The position numbers and the translations under genes were made by a program. This document shows positions 30,340-35,682 of a DNA stretch of 43,768 bases, piece by piece. Every line of letters begins with the position of its first letter. Position 1 is the stretch's first letter. Source of the DNA: Poseidonocella sp. HB161398 (GTDB taxonomy: Bacteria; Pseudomonadota; Alphaproteobacteria; Rhodobacterales; Rhodobacteraceae); assembly GCF_005870025.1 (NCBI RefSeq), contig NZ_VATA01000052.1:1-43768 (forward strand), given 5' to 3'. The notes under the pieces are model-generated. The model searched no databases. It was given only the letters and a program-made list of their open reading frames with translations, and had not been told where the DNA came from.

Positions 30340-32549
30340 GAGGTTGCCTCCTTGGCAAGGGGAAGGGTGGCGGCGGCGGGCGTCTCGCGGCGCCGCAGCC
30401 GGCGCTCGCCCACCAGCAGCTGGAAGCCGCCGATCACGGAGATCATCACCAGGATCAGCACCGAGGAATACGCGATCGCGATGCCGTATTCGCCGTTCTC
30501 CACCAGCCCGACGATATAGGCCGTGGCCATGTTGTACTTGGCGCTGACGAGGAAGATCACCGCCGAGATCGAGGTGATGGCCCGCACGAAGCTATAGACC
30601 AGCGCCGCCAGGATCGCCGGGCGCATCAGCGGCAGGATCACCCGCCGGAGCGTCCGGCCCGAGCCCGCGCCCAGGGTCAGCGAGGCCTCGTCGAGCGACC
30701 CGTCCAGCTGGGCCATCGCCGCCACGCCGCCGCGCACGCCCACGGGCATGTTGCGGAAGACGAAGCAGGCGATCAGGATCAGCGCGCTGCCGGTCATCTG
30801 CAGGGGCGGCAGGTTGAAGGCCATGACATAGCTGATGCCGATCACCGTGCCGGGAATGGCGAAGCTCATCATCAGCGCGAATTCGAAGGCGCCGCGGAAG
30901 CGGAAGCGCTGGCGCACGATCAGCCAGGCGGTCAGCAGCCCGACCGCCGCGGTCAGCGGCGCCGCCGCCAGCGCGATCTGCATCGTCGTCCAGAAGCTGT
31001 CCCAGGCGACGCCGGTCCAGCGCAGCCCGTCCTGCCAGGAGATGCCGAAGGCGCGGATGTAGTGCTCCAGCGTCAGGCTGTGGTCCAGCCCCCAGACCTT
31101 CACGAAGCCGCCGAAGAGGATCATCGCGTAGACGAGAAGCGTGAAGCCCGCCCAGCCCGCCGCGATGGCCGAGATCGGCCAGGCCACCCGCCGCGGCAGC
31201 CGCGCCGCGCGGCCGCCATCGCCCTTGCCGGTGACGGTGGCGAAATTGCGCCCCGAGAGCCAGAGCCGCTGCGCCAGGAAGGCCGAGAGGGTGAAGGCCA
31301 GCAGGATCGCCGCCAGCACCGCGGCGCGGGCCGGGTCGTTCTGCGCGCCGACCACGGCGAAGAAGATCTCGGTCGACAGAACTCCGCCCGAGCCGCCGAG
31401 CACCAGCGGATTGCCGAAATCCGCCATCGATTCGATGAAGCCGATCAGGAAGGCATTGGCCAGCCCCGGCGCCATCAGCGGCAGCGTCACCTTGCGGAAG
31501 GTCCGCCAGCGGTCCGAGCGCAGCGTCTGGCTGGCCTCCTCCATGCTGGGGCTGATGCCCTCGACCACGCCGATCAGCACCAGGAAGGAGATCGGGGTGA
31601 AGCTCAGGAGCTGCGCGATCCAGATGCCGGTGAGCCCGTAGAGCCAGCGGCCGAGCTCCCATCCGGTGGCGGCCTCGATCAGCTGGGTCAGGCTGCCCGA
31701 GCGTCCCAGCAGCATGGTCAGCGCCAGGCCGACGACAAAGGGCGGCGTGATGATCGGCAGCACGGTCAGGAGGCGCAGGGACTTCTTGAAGCGGAAGCCG
31801 GTGCGGGTCGCGACCAGCGCGAAGACGAGGCCGAGGAAGGTGCTGCCCGCCGCGGTCGAGAGCGCCAGGAAGAAGGTCCGCCAGGCGATGCCGCAGCTGC
31901 CGCCCCACAGGCAGGCCAGCGACCAGATCTTCGGATCGGCGATGTTGCGGCGCACGCCCTCGGCGGTGAAGGAGCCGTCGAAATCCTGGAAGGCTCCGGC
32001 GAACATCGCCGCCAGCGGGTAGAAGACGAAGACCGCGACCAGCAGCACCAGCAGCGTGATCGCCGCCAGCACGAAGGCATCGCCCTTCAGCACGCCCTTT
32101 TCGGCCCAGCCGAAGGCGGCGAGAAGCGCGAAGGCCAGCCCGGCGATCACGGCGCCCGCGCCGAAGGCCTGCTGGCCCGGCACCTCGCCGAAAAGCGCGG
32201 CCAGCAGCTCCCAGTTCCAGCCGCGCAGGCCGATCGCCAGGCCCTCGACGGCAAGCCAGCCGAGCCCGGCCAGCCCGATCGCGGCGAGCGCCCTGCCCCG
32301 CTCTGCGCCCGCCGGGCGCATGAGCCGCAGGATCAGGGCTGCCGCGAGGAGCGCCAGCACCGGCCAGATCTGCCAGCGCCCCGCGAGCGCCTGGGCCAGC
32401 CCCGGCCAGGCCCGCTCCGCCCCCGGCAGGTCGCCGATCCAGCCGAAGCCGAAGAAGCCGTAGCGGTAGCGGTACCAGGGCAGCAGCAGGAGCGCGCCGG
32501 CCGCTGCCGCCAGGACCAGGTCGAGCCTGCGGTTGTCTGTCGAAGCCAT
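30336..32549 (-). CDS. Fused double permease of an AfuB/FbpB-like ABC transporter
   Basis: A 737-residue inner-membrane protein carrying two MetI-type permease domains in one chain, as in FbpB and AfuB. An N-terminal hydrophobic extension of about 190 residues precedes the first domain. EAA-type loops are visible as EEASQTLRSDRWRTFRKVTLPLMAPGL in the first half and DEASLTLGAGSGRTLRRVILPLMRPAIL in the second. The start at 32549 has GGAGG four bases upstream; an ATG seven codons earlier has none. The gene overlaps the ATPase gene by four bases and follows the binding-protein gene after 60 bases. Confidence 0.92.
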   Translation of the reverse strand: MASTDNRRLDLVLAAAAGALLLLPWYRYRYGFFGFGWIGDLPGAERAWPGLAQALAGRWQIWPVLALLAAALILRLMRPAGAERGRALAAIGLAGLGWLAVEGLAIGLRGWNWELLAALFGEVPGQQAFGAGAVIAGLAFALLAAFGWAEKGVLKGDAFVLAAITLLVLLVAVFVFYPLAAMFAGAFQDFDGSFTAEGVRRNIADPKIWSLACLWGGSCGIAWRTFFLALSTAAGSTFLGLVFALVATRTGFRFKKSLRLLTVLPIITPPFVVGLALTMLLGRSGSLTQLIEAATGWELGRWLYGLTGIWIAQLLSFTPISFLVLIGVVEGISPSMEEASQTLRSDRWRTFRKVTLPLMAPGLANAFLIGFIESMADFGNPLVLGGSGGVLSTEIFFAVVGAQNDPARAAVLAAILLAFTLSAFLAQRLWLSGRNFATVTGKGDGGRAARLPRRVAWPISAIAAGWAGFTLLVYAMILFGGFVKVWGLDHSLTLEHYIRAFGISWQDGLRWTGVAWDSFWTTMQIALAAAPLTAAVGLLTAWLIVRQRFRFRGAFEFALMMSFAIPGTVIGISYVMAFNLPPLQMTGSALILIACFVFRNMPVGVRGGVAAMAQLDGSLDEASLTLGAGSGRTLRRVILPLMRPAILAALVYSFVRAITSISAVIFLVSAKYNMATAYIVGLVENGEYGIAIAYSSVLILVMISVIGGFQLLVGERRLRRRETPAAATLPLAKEATS

Positions 32550-32609
32550 GGCCCCTCCGTCGCGTCTCATTGCGGCCGGGACGCGCCGTGGCGCGCGCCC
32601 CGGGCAGGG

Positions 32610-33632
32610 TCATTCCAGCGGCAGGCTGCCGATCTCGCGGTCCCAGCGCGCCAGCAGCGCCTTGCGCCGCTCGGCACTGCCGAATTCGGCGAAATCGTAG
32701 TCGATCAGCTTGATCTCGGAGAGATCGGGCGCCTCTGCGGGCGGGGTCGCCGCGCGGTTCGAGGGGATCTGGAAGGACCCGGCGCCGGGCATCAGGTTCT
32801 GCGCCTCGGCAGTCAGCACCCAGTCGTAGAAGGTCTTGGCCTCCTCCTCGTTCAGCGCGCCGTCGATCAGCGACATCGAGCCGATCTCGTAGCCCGTGCC
32901 CTCGCAGGGGGCGACGACGGCGATCGGGAAGCCCGCCACCGCCTGGCTGACCGCGTCATGCTGGAAGACGATGCCGAGCCCGGTCTCGCCGCGCGCCGCC
33001 GCCTTCACCGGGGCCGAGCCCGACTTGGTGTATTGCGAGACATTGGCATGCATCTGCCTGAGGAAGTCGAAGGCCTCGTCCTCGCCCATCAGCTGCACCA
33101 GCGTCGCCAGCGTAGTATAGGCGGTGCCCGAGGAATTCGGGTCGGCGATCTGGATCTCGCCCTTCAGCGCCGGGTCCAGCAGATCGGCCCAGCAGGCGGG
33201 CGGATCGATGCCCTTCCCGGCGAGGATCTCGGTGTTGTAGCCCCAGCCGAGCGCGCCGGAATAGACGCCGACCGTGTGGAAGTCCGAGGTCTCCGCCTGG
33301 CCGCGCGCCCAGTCCTGCAGCTCGCCGAGCATTGGGGAGCTGTATTCCGCGCTCAGCCCGTCATGGGCGGCCTGCAGATGCGGATCGCCGGTGCCGCCCC
33401 ACCACAGGTCGGTCTGCGGGTTGCGCGCCTCGGCGCGGACCTTGGCATAGGCCTCGCCCGAGGAGAGCCGCACCATGTTGACGTCGATATCGGGATGGCC
33501 TTCCTCGAAGGCGCCGACCAGCGCCTCGCAGATCACCACGTCGGCCGAGCAGATCAGGTTCAGCTCGCCCGCATGGGCAGCGGCCGGCAGCAGTGCAGCG
33601 GCGCCCAGAAGGGCGCTTTTCAATGTCTTCAT
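32610..33632 (-). CDS. ABC transporter substrate-binding protein, AfuA/iron(III)-receptor fold
   Basis: A 340-residue periplasmic binding protein with signal peptide ending AAAHAGELNL (about residue 22). It belongs to the extracellular solute-binding group that includes Fe(III) receptors and AfuA: LICSADVVICEALVGAFEEGHPDIDVNMVR, then DLWWGGTGDPHL, LGWGYNTEIL and DPNSSGTAYTTLATLVQLMGEDEAF. AfuA was named for iron, but AfuABC of Actinobacillus was later shown to import hexose phosphates. Here I see no paired C-terminal Tyr ligands of true iron receptors, and a phosphatase gene is in the operon, so a phosphorylated organic substrate is favoured. GGAGGA is directly upstream of the ATG. It is the first gene of the operon, behind a LacI-type operator. 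Confidence 0.88.
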   Translation of the reverse strand: MKTLKSALLGAAALLPAAAHAGELNLICSADVVICEALVGAFEEGHPDIDVNMVRLSSGEAYAKVRAEARNPQTDLWWGGTGDPHLQAAHDGLSAEYSSPMLGELQDWARGQAETSDFHTVGVYSGALGWGYNTEILAGKGIDPPACWADLLDPALKGEIQIADPNSSGTAYTTLATLVQLMGEDEAFDFLRQMHANVSQYTKSGSAPVKAAARGETGLGIVFQHDAVSQAVAGFPIAVVAPCEGTGYEIGSMSLIDGALNEEEAKTFYDWVLTAEAQNLMPGAGSFQIPSNRAATPPAEAPDLSEIKLIDYDFAEFGSAERRKALLARWDREIGSLPLE

Positions 33633-33671
33633 TTTCTCCTCCCTGAGGCCCGGTTTTCCGGGTCCGTCCTG

Positions 33672-33687
33672 TTGCACAGGTGTGCAA
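33672..33687. promoter_or_regulatory. LacI-type operator O1
   Basis: TTGCACAGGTGTGCAA: perfect 7-bp arms around a two-base centre, the standard architecture of LacI-family sites. It lies 39 bases upstream of the binding-protein ATG and just downstream of its promoter. Confidence 0.75.
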
Positions 33688-33717
33688 TAAACTGCCGGTC
33701 GAATCCTGAGTTGTCAA
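33687..33717 (-). promoter_or_regulatory. Promoter of the AfuABC-like operon
   Basis: On the minus strand a perfect TTGACA (33712-33717) is followed after 19 bases by GTTTAT (33687-33692), or after 18 by AGTTTA. The LacI operator at 33672-33687 begins at the edge of the -10, the classical position for repression at the start site. Confidence 0.6.
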
Positions 33718-33760
33718 TAAAACTTCACATTAATATGCTTGGCATCGGGAATGAACCGCT

Positions 33761-33776
33761 TTGCACAGGAGTGCGG
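33761..33776. promoter_or_regulatory. LacI-type operator O2, overlapping the regulator's ribosome binding site
   Basis: TTGCACAGGAGTGCGG keeps the left arm of O1 and most of the right arm. The AGGAG inside it is also the Shine-Dalgarno sequence of the regulator gene. Its start is 89 bases from that of O1, so looping between the two sites is possible. It would provide autorepression. Confidence 0.6.
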
Positions 33777-33779
33777 AAT

Positions 33780-34784
33780 TTGGCGAGACGGCAGGTAAGC
33801 GCGCGGGATGTGGCCGAGCTGGCCGGGGTGTCGCGCACGGCGGTCTCGCGCGCCTTCACCCCCGGGGCGTCGGTCTCGGCCAAGACCCGCGCCAAGATCG
33901 AGGCGGCGGCGGCGGAGCTGGGCTACCATGTCAACCACCTGGCCCGCGGGCTGATCACCGCGCAGACCGGGCTGGTGGCGCTGATCGCGGCGGAGCTGCA
34001 CACGCCCTTCCGCGCCGCGATGCTGGCCGCGCTGAGCGAGAGCCTGCAGGCGGCCGGGCGGCTGGGGCTGCTGATCAACACCGACCGCTCGGACGAGAGC
34101 GTCGCGCGGGCGCTGCGCCAGGCGATCGCCTACCGCACCGATGCGGCGATCGTGCTGTCGGGCATGCCGGAAAGTGCGCTGGCCGAGACCTGCCTGCGCA
34201 ACGGCATGCGGCTGGTGCTGATCAACCGCGACGAGGCGGGGCCCGGCACGACGATGATCCGGCTCGGCGATGCCGAGGCGGGGCGGCAGGCCTTCGCGGC
34301 GCTGGCGGCGGCGGGCTGCCAGCGGCTGGCGCTGGCGCATTCGCGCGCCGGAACGCCGAGCCTGGCCGCCCGGGCCGAGGGGTTCCGCGCCGCCGCGGCC
34401 GAGGCGGGACGGACGCTGACCGAGGCATGCGACGGGCCGACCAGCTACCAGACCGGGCTCGATCTCGGCAGCCGGCTGCTGACCCGGCCCGACCGGCCCG
34501 ACGGCATCTTCTGCGCCACCGACCTGATCGCCTTCGGGGTGATCGACGCGGCGCGCCACCGCTTCGGGCTGGACGTGCCGGGCGATGTCTCGGTGATCGG
34601 CTTCGACGATGTCGAGCAGGCCGGCTGGGAGGGCTATGCGCTGACCACTTTCCGCCAGCCGGTGGAGGAGATCGCCCGCCAGGCGGTCGCCTCGCTCGAT
34701 GCCGGCGCCCCCGAGGAGGCGCAGCGGATCACCCTGCCCGTCCCCATGGTCTGGCGCCGCTCGGTCCGCCAGCCGCCGAGATAG
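33780..34784 (+). CDS. LacI-family transcriptional regulator of the AfuABC-like operon
   Basis: A 334-residue LacI-type repressor. The N-terminal helix-turn-helix and hinge are clear (VSARDVAELAGVSRTAVSRAFTPGASVSAKTRAKIEAAAAELGYHVNHLARGL). A periplasmic-binding-protein-like sensor follows, with TGLVALIAAELHTPFRAAMLAAL at its start, DGIFCATDLIAFGVIDAA and DVSVIGFDDVEQAGW near its end. The TTG start at 33780 has AGGAG eight bases upstream and gives MARRQVSARDV, the usual spacing to the HTH; an ATG at 33735 would add 15 non-conserved residues and has no ribosome binding site. It is divergent from the transporter, with two matching operators between. The inducer is probably the transported phosphate ester or its product. 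Confidence 0.92.
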   Translation: MARRQVSARDVAELAGVSRTAVSRAFTPGASVSAKTRAKIEAAAAELGYHVNHLARGLITAQTGLVALIAAELHTPFRAAMLAALSESLQAAGRLGLLINTDRSDESVARALRQAIAYRTDAAIVLSGMPESALAETCLRNGMRLVLINRDEAGPGTTMIRLGDAEAGRQAFAALAAAGCQRLALAHSRAGTPSLAARAEGFRAAAAEAGRTLTEACDGPTSYQTGLDLGSRLLTRPDRPDGIFCATDLIAFGVIDAARHRFGLDVPGDVSVIGFDDVEQAGWEGYALTTFRQPVEEIARQAVASLDAGAPEEAQRITLPVPMVWRRSVRQPPR

Positions 34785-35157
34785 ATCCGCCGGTCCGGCG
34801 CGGCGCGGGCGATGCCGCGCATCGCGTCGATGCAGGCGATGGCGGCGGGGATGCGCAGATGGCGCCGCGCGCGGCGCCCGTCCGTTCCCGGTGCGCTGCC
34901 GCGGATGCCCCGCGTCTCGGGGGCGAGGACCCGCACCTCCCGCGGCACCATTGTCTTCCGGTCCCCGGCGCTCCCTATCCGCAGGCCGCCCCAGAAGGAG
35001 CGACGCGCAGGTCCGTCCCGGAATGTCCGCCCAAGGCGCCGCCGTTCGAGGAGGGCCCGGGTCAGGCCCGGGCCGGGACAGGGGCGATCCCGGCCGCGGC
35101 GCGGCGGGGCGCAAGCCGGTGCCCGGCCCGGCGGGCGGATCGCCGCCCGGCCGCCTC
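34785..35157. other. Intergenic region between convergent LacI and dioxygenase beta genes
   Basis: About 370 bases without a credible gene; a minus-strand frame crosses it but resembles no family and overlaps both neighbours. It contains the second REP-like palindrome (35051-35077). I see no hairpin followed by a T-run for either neighbouring gene. Confidence 0.45.
35051..35077. repeat. REP-like palindrome, copy 2 (intergenic)
   Basis: Perfect 8-bp arms GGCCCGGG / CCCGGGCC with the same five-base loop TCAGG as copy 1, and the same flanks (GAGG before, GGGA after). It lies between two convergent genes, a common place for such repeats. Confidence 0.6.
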
Positions 35158-35682
35158 TCAGACCGGCAGCACCAGCGCGTTCGGCACCAGCAGCGTGTCG
35201 TAGACCGCGATCCGCGAGGACAGCAGCAGCCCGCCGCCCGGCTGCGGCTCGAACCGGTCGATCATCCGCCCCGCCTGGTGCAGCCGCCCCTCGGGCAGCT
35301 CGGCCAGGGTCTCGATCAGGATGTAGTTGACTGTCGCGCAGATCGTGCCGCCGGGCTCGATCCCGGTGACGCGGGTATTGGCCATGTAGTGGCGCAGGTA
35401 GCGCGGCCCGAACATCGAGGTCTTGGCAATCGCCAGCGCCCGGTCGCGCAGCATGGCGCGGCCCTCGCAATAGACCAGCCCGACGGGACGGCCATGGTCG
35501 AAATTCTCGCGGCTGGTGATGTTGTAGAAGGCCTCCGCGGTGAAGAAGTCCGGCCAGTCCATCAGGTCGCCGTCGTCGAGCACCGCGCAGTATTCGGCAT
35601 TGAACTCCTCGATCGCCAGCCGCGCCTCGCGCCGCGCGGCCCTCGTGTCCGCGGCCGCCCGCTCTCCGGTCATCATGCTCAC
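35158..35682 (-). CDS. Aromatic-ring-hydroxylating dioxygenase, beta subunit
   Basis: A 174-residue small subunit of a Rieske non-haem iron oxygenase, of the SnoaL/NTF2-like fold. Typical segments are AIEEFNAEYCAVLDDGDLMDWPDFFTAEAFYNITSREN, YCEGRAMLRDRALAIAKTSMFGPRYLRHYMANTRV and the C-terminal strands LLLSSRIAVYDTLL. Beta subunits are structural partners of the catalytic alpha subunit in an alpha3-beta3 hexamer. Its ATG overlaps the stop of the fused reductase-oxygenase gene (ATGA), so the two are translationally coupled. It is the last gene of the cluster. Confidence 0.92.
   Translation of the reverse strand: MSMMTGERAAADTRAARREARLAIEEFNAEYCAVLDDGDLMDWPDFFTAEAFYNITSRENFDHGRPVGLVYCEGRAMLRDRALAIAKTSMFGPRYLRHYMANTRVTGIEPGGTICATVNYILIETLAELPEGRLHQAGRMIDRFEPQPGGGLLLSSRIAVYDTLLVPNALVLPV

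Noticed and set aside
31062-33779. Very long plus-strand frame reading into the LacI gene
   Set aside because: The part before the TTG at 33780 is antisense to the ABC transporter genes and has a low-complexity Gln/Arg-rich composition; only the LacI part has a real domain and a ribosome binding site.
34634-35470. Minus-strand frame spanning the gap between the LacI and beta-subunit genes
   Set aside because: It overlaps both genes, is Arg-rich, has no recognisable motif and lacks a ribosome binding site.
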